Assembly (NCBI RefSeq): GCF_000723405.1
Contig: NZ_CCAE010000021.1
Location: forward strand, 16,166-80,165
Origin: Hydrogenophaga intermedia
GTDB taxonomy: Bacteria > Pseudomonadota > Gammaproteobacteria > Burkholderiales > Burkholderiaceae_C
Length of the DNA stretch: 64,000 nucleotides
Reading direction: 5' to 3'
Shown piece by piece: positions 23,683-33,056 of this stretch. The translations under genes and the position numbers were made by a program. Positions within the stretch are counted from its first letter, which is position 1, and every line of letters starts with the position of its first letter. Under the pieces are notes generated by a model that saw only the letters and a program-made list of their open reading frames with translations, ran no database searches and was not told the origin of the DNA.

Positions 23683-24675
23683 ATGGACCGCGACGCCCGC
23701 ATCTTCGTCGCCGGCCACCGTGGCCTCGTGGGCTCGGCCATCGTGCGCGCCCTGCGCGCCGCCGGCCACACCCACCTGCTGCTGCGCACGCGCGACGAAC
23801 TGGACCTGCGCGACCCCGTGGCCACGGCGGCCTTCTTCGAGAAGGCGAAGCCGGATTACGTGTTCCTCGCCGCGGCCCGCGTGGGCGGCATCCTGGCCAA
23901 CCAGCGCGAACCGGCGGACTTCATCCGCGACAACCTGCAGATCCAGACCAACGTGATCCACGAGGCCTGGCGCACCGGCGTGCAGCGCCTGCTGTTTCTC
24001 GGCTCCAGCTGCATCTACCCGCGCCTGGCACCGCAGCCGCTGCGCGAGGAGTACCTGCTCACCGGCCCGCTGGAGGCCACCAACCGCGCCTACGCCCTGG
24101 CCAAGATCGCGGGCATCGAGATGTGCTGGGCCCACAACCGCCAGCACGGCACGCGCTTCCTGGCGGCCATGCCCACCAACCTGTACGGCCCCGAGGACAA
24201 CTTCGACCTCGACAGCAGCCACGTCATCCCCGCCCTGCTGCGCAAGTTCCACGAGGCGCGGGTCGCGGATGCACCCAGCGTGAGCATCTGGGGCAGCGGC
24301 GAGCCGCGGCGCGAGTTCATGCACAGCTTCGACATGGCGCAGGCCTGCCTGTTCCTGATGAACCTGGACGACGAACGCTTCGACGGCCTGCTGGGCAGCG
24401 ACGAGGCCCTCACCGGCCGCTTCGAGCCACCGCTCATCAACATCGGCGTGGGCGCGGACATCAGCATCCGCGAACTGGCCGAGACCATTGCCGAGGTGGT
24501 GGGCTACGACGGCCTCATCGAGCACGACCGCAGCAAGCCCGACGGCACGCCGCGCAAGCTGATGGACGTGAGCCGCCTGAACGCGCTGGGGTTTCGCGCG
24601 CGCATCGAACTGAAGGACGGTCTGCGTCACGTGCACGAGGTGGTGTTCACCTCGTCGCAAGCGGACCCGGCCTGA
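23683..24675 (+). CDS. fcl: GDP-L-fucose synthase
   Basis: A 330-residue epimerase/reductase that turns GDP-4-keto-6-deoxymannose into GDP-L-fucose. Motifs: NADP loop AGHRGLVGSAIVRAL, AARVGGILAN, SSCIYPR, and catalytic NRAYALAKIAG (Tyr-x3-Lys). A family-typical GPEDNFDLDSSHVIPALLRKF follows. Start at ATG 23683, after GAAGAG; a GTG one codon upstream is possible. With gmd it implies the exopolysaccharide contains fucose or a related 6-deoxy sugar. Followed 10 bases later by a run of glycosyltransferases. Confidence 0.95.
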   Translation: MDRDARIFVAGHRGLVGSAIVRALRAAGHTHLLLRTRDELDLRDPVATAAFFEKAKPDYVFLAAARVGGILANQREPADFIRDNLQIQTNVIHEAWRTGVQRLLFLGSSCIYPRLAPQPLREEYLLTGPLEATNRAYALAKIAGIEMCWAHNRQHGTRFLAAMPTNLYGPEDNFDLDSSHVIPALLRKFHEARVADAPSVSIWGSGEPRREFMHSFDMAQACLFLMNLDDERFDGLLGSDEALTGRFEPPLINIGVGADISIRELAETIAEVVGYDGLIEHDRSKPDGTPRKLMDVSRLNALGFRARIELKDGLRHVHEVVFTSSQADPA

Positions 24676-24685
24676 GGCCGATGCC

Positions 24686-25750
24686 ATGGACGTGCTCTAC
24701 CTCGGCCCGCGCAGCGGCACCTGCCTGGACCGCGCCAACGCCCTGCGCCGACTGGGCGCGAACGTCGAGCACCTGAGCCTGCGCGAGCTGTTGCCGCCGT
24801 CTCGCTGGGTGGACCGCTGGACCTGGCACGTGGGCGGCCACTGGTTCGGCCGCTGGATCGACGCGGCCCTGGCCAAAGCCCTGCACGGCCGCGCCTTCGA
24901 CCTGTGCCACGTGGACGGGGGCGAATGGGTCACGCCGGCCGTGATCGAGCGGCTGCGCCAGCACGCGCGCCGCGTGGTGAACTACAACATCGACGACCCC
25001 ACCGGCCCGCGCGACGGCCCGCGCTTCGAGGCCTATCGGCAGGCCGCCCCGCACTACGACCTGCTGGTGGTGGTGCGAGAAGAAAACCTGCCCGAACTGG
25101 AGCGCCTGGGCGCGCGGCGCGTGATGCGCTTGTTCCGCAGCGCCGACGAGGTCAACCACGCGCCGCGCCGCATCAGCGCCATCGACGCACTGGCCTGGGC
25201 CAGCGAGGTGCTGTTCCTGGGCTCGTGGTTTCCGGAGCGCGGCCCCTTCCTGCTGGACCTCGCGGCGCGCGGCGTGCCGCTCACCATTCGCGGCCCCAAC
25301 TGGCACAAGGCGCCCGAGTGGGACCGGTTGCGCGCGCACTGGGCGGGTGGCGCCGTGGGGGGCGACGACTACGCCAAGGCTCTGCAATGCGCGCGGCTCA
25401 ACCTGGGCCTGCTCTCACGCGACAACCGCGACAGCCACACCACGCGTTCGCTGGAGATCCCCTCGCTGGGCGGCCTGCTGTGCGCCGAGCGCACGGCCGA
25501 GCACCAGGCGATGTACCAGGAAGGCGCCGAGGCCCTGTTCTGGGGCGACGCGCGCGAGTGCGCCGAGGTGTGTCTGGCCGCCCTGGCCGACGAGGACCGG
25601 CGCGCGCGCATCGCCCGCGCCGGCCACGAGCGCTTCCTGCGCGACGGACACCGCAATGAGCGCGTGATGCAGCGCATCGTGGACGCCGCGCTGGACGCCG
25701 AGCCGGTCGGCGCGTCGAACGGACGGGGTGGGCTGGAGGTGGCGGCGTGA
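24686..25750 (+). CDS. CgeB-like glycosyltransferase
   Basis: A 354-residue cytoplasmic protein of the CgeB / Glyco_trans_1_2 type. The N-terminal half is Rossmann-like (VLYLGPRSGTCLDRANALRR, FDLCHVDGGEWVTPAVIERL). The C-terminal half has RSLEIPSLGGLLCAERTAEH followed by a Glu-containing stretch, the usual nucleotide-sugar-binding region of GT-B enzymes of this class. The sugar donor and acceptor cannot be told from sequence. The last four bases (GTGA) overlap the next gene, so the two are translationally coupled. Confidence 0.75.
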   Translation: MDVLYLGPRSGTCLDRANALRRLGANVEHLSLRELLPPSRWVDRWTWHVGGHWFGRWIDAALAKALHGRAFDLCHVDGGEWVTPAVIERLRQHARRVVNYNIDDPTGPRDGPRFEAYRQAAPHYDLLVVVREENLPELERLGARRVMRLFRSADEVNHAPRRISAIDALAWASEVLFLGSWFPERGPFLLDLAARGVPLTIRGPNWHKAPEWDRLRAHWAGGAVGGDDYAKALQCARLNLGLLSRDNRDSHTTRSLEIPSLGGLLCAERTAEHQAMYQEGAEALFWGDARECAEVCLAALADEDRRARIARAGHERFLRDGHRNERVMQRIVDAALDAEPVGASNGRGGLEVAA

Positions 25751-26877
25751 ACGGCTTCGTCGACACGGCCACCGCGCCCGGGCTGGTGCTGGACACGCCG
25801 CTTCGCGTGGGCATCCTCAACGCCGCCTGGAACGTGCAGCGCCACAACACCGACCACCGCTGCGTGCTCGACATGGCGAGCCTGAGCGCCTTCGACGCCT
25901 CGCTGGAGGTGGGCTTCGTGCCCGGCCCCTGGCAGAGCCTGCGCTGCAACGCCAACTTCGTGGCGCGCCGCCTCGGCGCACCGCTGCCGTTTCCGCGCAT
26001 CCGACTGGCCAATTCGCAGCTCGGCAGCGACGTGCTCTACCAGTACGGCAGTGACCTGCGTGGCATCGTGCTGCCCAGCCGGCGCCGCGCGCCGCCGCTG
26101 ATGGCCACCACCGGCTTCCCCAGCCTGCGCCGCGTGCTCGCGCGCGGCGCGGACTTTCTCGAGGCGCAGGCGCGCATCGTCGACGCCAGCGCGGGCCGCG
26201 CGGCGTTGCTGCACTTTCACACCGACACCATGCGCGAGCTCTACCTGGAGCGGCGCCCACATGACCGCCACCGCGCCCTCACCCTGCCCTTCTTTCTGCC
26301 GCACCTGCGCGTGCTGGACGAAGCGGCCGTGCGCGACAAGTTCGCTCGTGAAGAGACCCTGCTGCTCTTCGTCGGCGCCGACGGCAAGCGCAAGGGCATC
26401 GAGACCCTGTGCGAGGCGCTGGATGCGCACGCCGACACACTGCACGCGCGGCGCGTGCGCGCCGTGATCGTGAGCCGCGACACACCCGGCTGCCAGCGCT
26501 TCAAGGCCTTGCGCCACGAACGCCAGTTGCCGCGCGAACAGGTGCAGGCCCTCATGCGCGAGGCGCACCTCTACTGCATGGTGCCGCACCACGAGTCCTA
26601 TGGCCTGGTGTTCGTGGAGGCCATGGCCGCGGGCTGCGCGGTGCTGGCCGACGACGACCTGCCGCGCCAGGAGATGCTGGATGGCGGACGCTGCGGCGCC
26701 CTGGTGCCCAGCGGCGACGCCGCCGCGCTGGGCGCGGCCCTGATGGGCCTGCTGGACGACCGCGAAGAACTGCTCGCGCTGGCGCTGCGCGCGCGCGAAC
26801 GCGCGGCCCGGCGCCACCACCCGCTGGGCGTGGCCAGCGCGTACGCCCAGGCCTTGTCTCGCCTGCGGGGGGGCTGA
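25747..26877 (+). CDS. Glycosyltransferase, GT4-like
   Basis: A 376-residue GT-B-fold protein with a GTG start overlapping the preceding stop (GTGA). The C-terminal domain carries the GT4 hallmarks: LLFVGADGKRKGIETLCEAL, then PHHESYGLVFVEAMAAGCAVLA with the E-x7-E-like donor-binding motif (ESYGLVFVE) and a closing helix. The N-terminal domain is less conserved. It would add one sugar in the repeat unit at the inner face of the membrane. It is followed two bases later by the flippase gene. Confidence 0.8.
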   Translation: MNGFVDTATAPGLVLDTPLRVGILNAAWNVQRHNTDHRCVLDMASLSAFDASLEVGFVPGPWQSLRCNANFVARRLGAPLPFPRIRLANSQLGSDVLYQYGSDLRGIVLPSRRRAPPLMATTGFPSLRRVLARGADFLEAQARIVDASAGRAALLHFHTDTMRELYLERRPHDRHRALTLPFFLPHLRVLDEAAVRDKFAREETLLLFVGADGKRKGIETLCEALDAHADTLHARRVRAVIVSRDTPGCQRFKALRHERQLPREQVQALMREAHLYCMVPHHESYGLVFVEAMAAGCAVLADDDLPRQEMLDGGRCGALVPSGDAAALGAALMGLLDDREELLALALRARERAARRHHPLGVASAYAQALSRLRGG

Positions 26878-26879
26878 TC

Positions 26880-28427
26880 ATGGGTCTGGCCAGGCGCGTT
26901 CTGTCCGGCAGCCTCGCGTCGTGGACGCGCATCGGCCTGACCGTGCTGGTGCAGATCGGCCTGGTGCCGCTGTACCTGTCGCACTGGACACTGGAGCAGT
27001 ACGGCTGCTGGCTGGTGGTGCTGGCCGCCACAGCCTTCGTCAACATCCTGAGCCTGGCGCACCACAACGTGGTGGGCAACCGCATGCTGCAGGTGCCGCG
27101 CGGCGACGGCGCGGGCCTGGGCCGGCTGCTGTCGGCCGCGCTGCCGTACAGCCTGGGGCTGGGTTTGCTGGAGCTGCTGGTGCTGGCGGGACTGGCCGCG
27201 CTGGGGGCGCTGGCCGTGCTGTTCACGGCGCCCGAGGCGCTGCCGCCGGGGCTCATGAACGAAGCCCTGGCCAGCCTGCTGCTGGTCAGCACCGCCATCT
27301 GGCTCGGCGTAAGCACCAGCGGCCTCTACGGCCGCCTGGCCAGTGCGCTGGGCCACTTCGCGCGCGGCGCCTGGTGGGGCGTGGCGGTGCAGGCCGTGAG
27401 CGGCCTGGCGCCGGCCACGGCCGTGCTGCTGGGCGCGGGCCTGTGGCCCACGGCCTGCGCCCTGGCCGGCGCTCACCTGGCGGTGAACCTGCTGTACCAG
27501 GCCGACCTGTGGCGCCTGGCGCGCCGCCACGGCGTGCACCTGCAATCGCCCGACTGGGGCTTGGGCTGGCGCAACCTGCGCGGCTCCACCCTGCTGGGGC
27601 TGAGCTACGCCTGCGGCCTGCTGCGCCAACAGGGCCTGCGCGTGCTGGTGGGCGGCCTGCTGGGCGTGGGCGCGGCGGTGGCCTTCACCACGCTGCGCAC
27701 GGCCAGCAACCTCTCGCTGCAGGGCATCGCCACCGTCACCGACCCGGTGTTCCCCGAGTTCATGGGCTTTCTGCGCGACCGCCAGCAGGCCGCCACCGTG
27801 GGCACCTTCGCCTTCCTGTGGCTCACGCTGGTCTTCCTTCTGGGCCCCGCGCTGGTGGTGCTGCAGGCCCTGGCGCCCACGCTGTTCGGGTGGTGGACGC
27901 AGGGCAAGCTGGCTTTCGACGCGACGGTGTTCGCGGGGTTTTCGATCGCGCTGCTGCTGTTCGCCATCGCGCGCCCGGCGGACGCGATCCTGCTCGGGCA
28001 GAACCGCCTGCACACGCAACTCGCGCTGGCGGCCTTCGCGGCGCTGGCCACGGTGCTCGGCGTGCTGGCGCTGGACGGCCGCGCGGGCCTGATGGGCATC
28101 GCCGCGGTGCTGGTGGCGGTGGAACTGGCGGTGATGGCCCTCACGGTGTCGCGCGCCGCGGCGTGGCTGAGCGCGCAGGGCCTGGCCTGGCCTTCGGCGC
28201 TGTTTCGCTTCGCGCTGGCGCAGGTGCTGGTCTGTGCCGCCGGCATGGCCTGGATCGCCGCGCACCCAGGAGACGGCGCGGCAACCGTGTCGGCCACCAT
28301 GGCGCTCAGCGCCCTGCTGTTCGCGGGTTTCGTGATGCAACTGCCGCCCGGGCACCGGGCCTGGCTGGCGCAGCGCCTGGGCCGCTACACCGCGCGGCTG
28401 TGCGGACAAGACCGGGGGGCCGTGTGA
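26880..28427 (+). CDS. Polysaccharide flippase-like membrane protein (Wzx type)
   Basis: A 515-residue protein with about 12-14 hydrophobic segments, beginning ARRVLSGSLASWTRIGLTVLVQIGLVPLYLSHW, the usual N-terminus of the MATE/Wzx superfamily. Other segments have the flippase pattern of charged residues in helices (GLSYACGLLRQQGLRVLVGG). It would move the lipid-linked repeat unit to the periplasmic face. Start at ATG 26880; its stop overlaps the next gene's GTG start (GTGA). Wzx proteins diverge strongly, so substrate cannot be inferred. Confidence 0.8.
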   Translation: MGLARRVLSGSLASWTRIGLTVLVQIGLVPLYLSHWTLEQYGCWLVVLAATAFVNILSLAHHNVVGNRMLQVPRGDGAGLGRLLSAALPYSLGLGLLELLVLAGLAALGALAVLFTAPEALPPGLMNEALASLLLVSTAIWLGVSTSGLYGRLASALGHFARGAWWGVAVQAVSGLAPATAVLLGAGLWPTACALAGAHLAVNLLYQADLWRLARRHGVHLQSPDWGLGWRNLRGSTLLGLSYACGLLRQQGLRVLVGGLLGVGAAVAFTTLRTASNLSLQGIATVTDPVFPEFMGFLRDRQQAATVGTFAFLWLTLVFLLGPALVVLQALAPTLFGWWTQGKLAFDATVFAGFSIALLLFAIARPADAILLGQNRLHTQLALAAFAALATVLGVLALDGRAGLMGIAAVLVAVELAVMALTVSRAAAWLSAQGLAWPSALFRFALAQVLVCAAGMAWIAAHPGDGAATVSATMALSALLFAGFVMQLPPGHRAWLAQRLGRYTARLCGQDRGAV

Positions 28428-30040
28428 ACGCGCAACGTGCGACGCTCACCTACGGCGGCCTCGTGCAGATCGGCCTGTTCTGCGCCTGCACGCTGGCCCT
28501 GCTGGTGCAGATGGCGATCGGCTTCGACACCACCAACCTCGCCTCGGCCTGCACCGTGTTCGCGGCCTCGCTGGCGCTGCTGGCTTACCTGGCCAGCACG
28601 CCTGCCCTGCACACGCACCCCGTGTCCAGCTTCGCCTTGCTCGGCTTCGGCGTCACCACGCAGACGGGCGCACTCATTGGCCAGTCGGCCTTCCTCGTGC
28701 CCATCAGCGAGAACCTGCGCCAGCCCGTGGCCACCTTCCTGTGGCTCGCGGCCTTCCTGCTCGTGGCCATCGGCATGCACGCCTTCTACCGCTGGGTGCT
28801 GGCGCCCGCGGGCGCGCCGCACCCCTCCAGCCTGCGCGGCTGGCTCGACCGCATGGGCCTGTACACGCCGCCCGGCACGGGCACGTTGTGGTTCATGGGC
28901 TACCTCGGCCTCATGGCCTTCGTCATCGGCGCCGGCCGCGAAGGCGTGTTCGCCAAGACGCTGCAGGGCATGGCCTTCCTCACCTGGGCGCCCTTCCTCA
29001 TTCCCATGTACGTGCTGCAGTTCGGCCAGGCCTACTGTCGCTGGCACCGCCAGGCCGTGCATCTGGTGTTCTTCGCGCTGCTGGTGGTGCTGCTGGGCCT
29101 GGCGGCCAACTCGCGCGGGGTCATGCTCTCGGGCTTCATGACGGTGTCGCTGTTCGCACTGCTGTTGCTGTTGCGCAGCCGCGAGCCGGTGCGCTGGGCG
29201 CGTGTGGGCCAGACGGCCGTGGTGCTGGCCCTGCTGGGCGCCATCGCCATTCCCGTGAGCGACCTGGCCACCGCCATGGTGGTGGCGCGCAAGCTGCGCG
29301 GCGGCGTGAACGCGGTGGAGATGGTGAGCGAGACCTGGCGCGCCTTCGGCCAACCCGAGCTGCTGGAAGCCGAACGCGCCGACCGGGCCGCGCGCGTGCG
29401 CCAGCAATACGACGAGCGCTACTTCGACAACCCGCTGCTCGCGCGCGTGGTGGAAACCAAGTTCCACGACAACTCGTTCACCTTCGCCGCCACCTTCACC
29501 GATTCGGACCGCGCCGAACTCGCCCGCCGCACGCTGGACCTGTTCGTGCTCACGCTGCCGCAACCCCTCATCAACAAGCTCGGCTTCGGCCTGGACAAGC
29601 GCGACCACCAGTACTCCACCGGCGATCTGCTGGCCCACCTGGCCCATGGCGGCCCGCTGGGTGGCTACCGCACCGGCTCCATGGTGGCGCATGGCGTCGC
29701 GCTGCTCGGGCCGGCGTACCTGGCGGTCTACGCCCTGCTGTGCCTGGCCGCCTTCGCCGTGCTGGACCTGCTGGCCGCGCGCCGCGCCGACGGCACCGTG
29801 CTGGTGTCGGCCGTGGGCATGTTGTCGCTGTGGGAACTGTTCCTCGGCGGCATCACCGGCGAGTCCGTTCACGGCTGGATCGTCTGGTACCTGCGCTACC
29901 TGCCGCAGGGCATCGTGATCTTCCTGATCGTCGCCACCTTCTGCCGCTTCAACGCCTGGCTGTTCGGCGGGCTGCACGTGCAGCCACGCGCCACCGCCGT
30001 GTCATCCATGCCGTCCACCATGCGGGCAAGCAAAGCCTGA
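28424..30040 (+). CDS. Polysaccharide polymerase/O-antigen-ligase-like membrane protein (Wzy type)
   Basis: A 538-residue protein with about 11-12 membrane segments and a ~140-residue soluble loop (~290-430: KLRGGVNAVEMVSETWRAF ... LDKRDHQYSTGDLLAHLAHG) between late helices. This is the layout of Wzy polymerases and related enzymes, whose periplasmic loops hold the active site. The neighbouring flippase supports a Wzx/Wzy pathway with EpsE/F/G as exporter. The family is too divergent for a residue-level call. GTG start overlaps the flippase stop. Confidence 0.65.
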   Translation: MNAQRATLTYGGLVQIGLFCACTLALLVQMAIGFDTTNLASACTVFAASLALLAYLASTPALHTHPVSSFALLGFGVTTQTGALIGQSAFLVPISENLRQPVATFLWLAAFLLVAIGMHAFYRWVLAPAGAPHPSSLRGWLDRMGLYTPPGTGTLWFMGYLGLMAFVIGAGREGVFAKTLQGMAFLTWAPFLIPMYVLQFGQAYCRWHRQAVHLVFFALLVVLLGLAANSRGVMLSGFMTVSLFALLLLLRSREPVRWARVGQTAVVLALLGAIAIPVSDLATAMVVARKLRGGVNAVEMVSETWRAFGQPELLEAERADRAARVRQQYDERYFDNPLLARVVETKFHDNSFTFAATFTDSDRAELARRTLDLFVLTLPQPLINKLGFGLDKRDHQYSTGDLLAHLAHGGPLGGYRTGSMVAHGVALLGPAYLAVYALLCLAAFAVLDLLAARRADGTVLVSAVGMLSLWELFLGGITGESVHGWIVWYLRYLPQGIVIFLIVATFCRFNAWLFGGLHVQPRATAVSSMPSTMRASKA

Positions 30041-30044
30041 GGCC

Positions 30045-31244
30045 ATGCACATCGTCCTCATCACCCACCCGCCGTTCATGGCCTCTCAAAGCATGCCGCG
30101 CTTCGCGCGCATGCTGCAGGGCGCCTACGAGGCCTCGGGCCACGACGTCGAGCTGTGGTCGCCCGCGCCGCGCTGGCACCGCCGCTTCGCCGGCACGCCG
30201 CTGGCCAAGTGGGCGGGCTACGTGGACCAGTACCTGCTGTTCCCGCGCTGGCTGCGCCAGCAGGTGCGCCGCCAGCCGCCCGACACCCTGTTCGTGCTGA
30301 CCGACCAGGCCCTGGGCCCCTGGGTGCCGGCGCTGCGCCAGCGCCCGCTGGTGCTGCACGTGCACGACCTTCTCGCCCTGCGCAGCGCGCTCGGCGAAGA
30401 GCCGCGCAACCCCACGCGCTTCACCGGGCGCGTGTACCAGCGCTACATCCGCTGGGGTTTCTCGCAGGCGCGTCACTTCATCTGCATCTCGCAGCGCACG
30501 CACGACGAGCTGCTGCGCCTGGGCCGTGTGGACCCGCTGAGCTGCGAGGTGGTGCACAACGGACTGAACGCCAGCTTCGCGCCCATGCCCGAGGCCATGG
30601 CCCTGCGCCAGCTCTACAGCGCCGGCCTGCCCGATGCGTCGCGCGGCATCGTGCTGCACATCAGCGGGGGACAGTGGTACAAGAACGTGGCCGGCGTGAT
30701 CCGCATCTACGCGGCCTACGCGCGCGAGCGCACCGACCCGCTGCCCCTGTGGCTGGTGGGCGTGAAAACCGGCGCGGCCGAGCGCGCGGCGCTGGCCGAG
30801 GTGCCCACCCAGGGCCGCGTGTTCTTTCCCAGCGGGCTCGACCACGACAGCCTGCAGGCCGCTTACACCATGGCGCGCGCGCTGCTCTTTCCGAGCCACG
30901 CCGAAGGCTTCGGCTGGCCCATCGTGGAAGCGCAGGCCTGCGGCTGCCCCGTCATCACCACCGACGACGCGCCGATGAACGAGATCGGTGGCCCGGCCAC
31001 GCGCTACCTGCCGCGCCTGCACGCCGGTGAGGACATCGGCGCCTGGGCTCGAGACGGCGCGCGCGTGCTGGCCGAGGTGCTGGACGCGCCACCCGCCGAG
31101 GCCGTGCGCCGCAGCGCCACCTGCGTGGCCTGGTCGCGCCGCTTCCTGCCCGAAGTCGCGATCCGCGCCTACCTCAAGGTCTACACCCAGGTGCTCGCGC
31201 ACCACGGCATCGACCAGGCGGCCGTAGCCGCCCTGCGGGGCTGA
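30045..31244 (+). CDS. Glycosyltransferase family 4
   Basis: A 399-residue GT-B glycosyltransferase. The N-terminal acceptor domain begins MHIVLITHPPFMASQSMPRF. The C-terminal donor domain has LHISGGQWYKNVAGVIRIYA, then LLFPSHAEGFGWPIVEAQACGCPVITTD, the E-x7-E motif (EGFGWPIVE) that retains the nucleotide sugar. It sits four bases after the Wzy-like gene and four before the next glycosyltransferase in an uninterrupted same-strand operon. Donor sugar unknown. Confidence 0.88.
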   Translation: MHIVLITHPPFMASQSMPRFARMLQGAYEASGHDVELWSPAPRWHRRFAGTPLAKWAGYVDQYLLFPRWLRQQVRRQPPDTLFVLTDQALGPWVPALRQRPLVLHVHDLLALRSALGEEPRNPTRFTGRVYQRYIRWGFSQARHFICISQRTHDELLRLGRVDPLSCEVVHNGLNASFAPMPEAMALRQLYSAGLPDASRGIVLHISGGQWYKNVAGVIRIYAAYARERTDPLPLWLVGVKTGAAERAALAEVPTQGRVFFPSGLDHDSLQAAYTMARALLFPSHAEGFGWPIVEAQACGCPVITTDDAPMNEIGGPATRYLPRLHAGEDIGAWARDGARVLAEVLDAPPAEAVRRSATCVAWSRRFLPEVAIRAYLKVYTQVLAHHGIDQAAVAALRG

Positions 31245-31248
31245 TCCC

Positions 31249-32427
31249 ATGAAACTCCTGCACGTTCTCCCCACCGTCGACGCCCACGGCGGCGGCCCCA
31301 TGGAAGGGGTTCGCCAGCGCGGCATCCGCCTGCGCGAACTCGGCCACGAGGTGGACCTCGTCACGCTGGACGACCCCGCCTCCCCCAGCGTCACGGGGCA
31401 CCCGCTGCGCGTGCACGCCCTGGGCCCCACGGGCGGCAACTACGGCTTCAACCCGCGCCTGGCGCCCTGGCTGCGCGCGCACGCGGGCGACTATGACCTC
31501 ACCGTGGTCAACGGCCTGTGGCAGTACCACAGCCTGGCCACCTGGCGCGTGTACCGCGCGCTGCGCCGGCCTTACGTGGTGTTCACGCACGGCATGCTCG
31601 ACCCCTGGTTCAAACAGGCCTACCCGCTCAAGCACCTGAAGAAGTGGCTCTATTGGCCCTGGGCCGAGTACCGCGTGCTGCGCGACGCCTCGGCCGTGCT
31701 GTTCACCAGCGAGGAAGAGCGCCGCCTCGCGCGCGAATCGTTCTGGCTGTACCGCGCGCGCGAGCAGGTGGTGGCCTACGGCACGCGCCCGCCACCGGCC
31801 AATGGCGCGGCGCTGGCGCAGCGCTTCCTCGACCAACACCCCGAACTGCGCGGCAAGCGCCTGCTGCTGTTCCTGGGCCGCCTGCACGAGAAGAAGGGCT
31901 GCGACCTGCTGATCGACGCCTTCGGCCAGTTGGCGCACCGCCACCCGGGCCTGCACCTGGTGATGGCCGGCCCCGACCAGAACGGCCAGCTCGCCGCGCT
32001 GAAGGCGCGCGCCAAGGAGCGCGCGGTGGCGCACCGCGTGCACTGGCTCGGCATGGTGCAGGGCGACGACAAATGGGGCGCGCTGCACGCCTGCGAGGCC
32101 TTCGTGCTGCCCTCGCACCAGGAGAACTTCGGCATCGCCGTGGCCGAGGCCCTGGGCTGCGGCCTGCCGGTGCTCATCTCCAACAAGGTCAACATCTGGC
32201 GCGAGGTGGAGCAGGCTGGCGCGGGCTTCGTCGATGACGACGATGCGCGCGGCACCGCGCGGCTGCTGCTGCGCTGGCTCTCGCTCGACGCCGACCACCG
32301 CCAGGCCATGTCCGCCGCGGCGCGCGATCTCTTCGCCAGCCGCTACACGGTCGACGCCATGGCGCAGTCCATCCTGTCGCTGGCCGCCCAGCACGGCCCC
32401 CACGCACCCACGCACGCTTCACCATGA
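31249..32427 (+). CDS. Glycosyltransferase family 4
   Basis: A 392-residue GT-B enzyme. The N-terminal domain opens MKLLHVLPTVDAHGGGPMEG with a Gly-rich loop typical of GT4 acceptor domains. The donor domain has LLLFLGRLHEKKGCDLLIDA, then FVLPSHQENFGIAVAEALGCGLPVL with the ENFGIAVAE motif. The HGMLDPW stretch is shared with many exopolysaccharide glycosyltransferases of colanic-acid-like loci. Its stop overlaps the methyltransferase start (ATGA). Confidence 0.88.
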   Translation: MKLLHVLPTVDAHGGGPMEGVRQRGIRLRELGHEVDLVTLDDPASPSVTGHPLRVHALGPTGGNYGFNPRLAPWLRAHAGDYDLTVVNGLWQYHSLATWRVYRALRRPYVVFTHGMLDPWFKQAYPLKHLKKWLYWPWAEYRVLRDASAVLFTSEEERRLARESFWLYRAREQVVAYGTRPPPANGAALAQRFLDQHPELRGKRLLLFLGRLHEKKGCDLLIDAFGQLAHRHPGLHLVMAGPDQNGQLAALKARAKERAVAHRVHWLGMVQGDDKWGALHACEAFVLPSHQENFGIAVAEALGCGLPVLISNKVNIWREVEQAGAGFVDDDDARGTARLLLRWLSLDADHRQAMSAAARDLFASRYTVDAMAQSILSLAAQHGPHAPTHASP

Positions 32428-33056
32428 ACACCAACGTCGTCGACCACTACGGCTGGGACTCGGCCGACCAGCCCACCTCGTGCGGCTACATCGGCCCGCG
32501 CGTGATCGAGGAGCTGGACGCGTTGCGCGTGCGCCGCGTGCTCGACCTGGGCTGCGGCAACGGCACCCTCTGCGGCGAACTCGCGCGGCGCGGCTACGAG
32601 GTCTGCGGCGTTGACCAAGACGAGGCCGGCGTGCGCCTGGCGCAGGAGCGCCACCCCGCGCTGCGCTTTCACCGCCTGGGTGTGCAGGACGAGCCGCAGC
32701 GCCTGGTCGACGCCGAGGGTCACTTCCAGGCCGTGGTCTCCACCGAGGTCATCGAGCACCTGTACTCGCCGCACCTGCTGCCGGCGTTCGCGCGCGCGGT
32801 GCTGGAGCCCGGCGGCCACCTGGTGCTCACCACGCCGTACCACGGCTACCTCAAGAACCTGGCGCTCGCCGTCCTGGACCAGTGGGACCACCACCACACG
32901 GCCCTGTGGCACGGCGGGCACATCAAGTTCTGGAGCCGGCGCACGCTCACCGAGTTGCTGAGCCAGCACGGCTTCGAGCTGGTGCGCTTCGGCGGCGTGG
33001 GCCGCCTGCCCTACCTGTGGAAGAGCATGGTCCTGGTGGCCAAACGCGTCTCATGA
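32424..33056 (+). CDS. SAM-dependent methyltransferase, class I
   Basis: A 210-residue Rossmann methyltransferase. SAM-binding motif I VLDLGCGNGTLCGELARRG, acidic residue after strand 2 (VCGVDQDEAG), and motif IV-like VVSTEVIEHLYSP. It is UbiG/Methyltransf_23-like, but lying inside the glycan operon with ATGA overlaps on both sides it more likely methylates a sugar of the exopolysaccharide or its lipid-linked precursor (inference). Confidence 0.85.
   Translation: MNTNVVDHYGWDSADQPTSCGYIGPRVIEELDALRVRRVLDLGCGNGTLCGELARRGYEVCGVDQDEAGVRLAQERHPALRFHRLGVQDEPQRLVDAEGHFQAVVSTEVIEHLYSPHLLPAFARAVLEPGGHLVLTTPYHGYLKNLALAVLDQWDHHHTALWHGGHIKFWSRRTLTELLSQHGFELVRFGGVGRLPYLWKSMVLVAKRVS

Noticed and set aside
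26409..30300. Very long overlapping open frames in other phases and on the minus strand across the glycan operon
   Set aside because: High GC leaves alternative frames open. Their translations are Arg/Ala/Gly/His-rich without family motifs, while the chosen frames carry glycosyltransferase, flippase and polymerase features.
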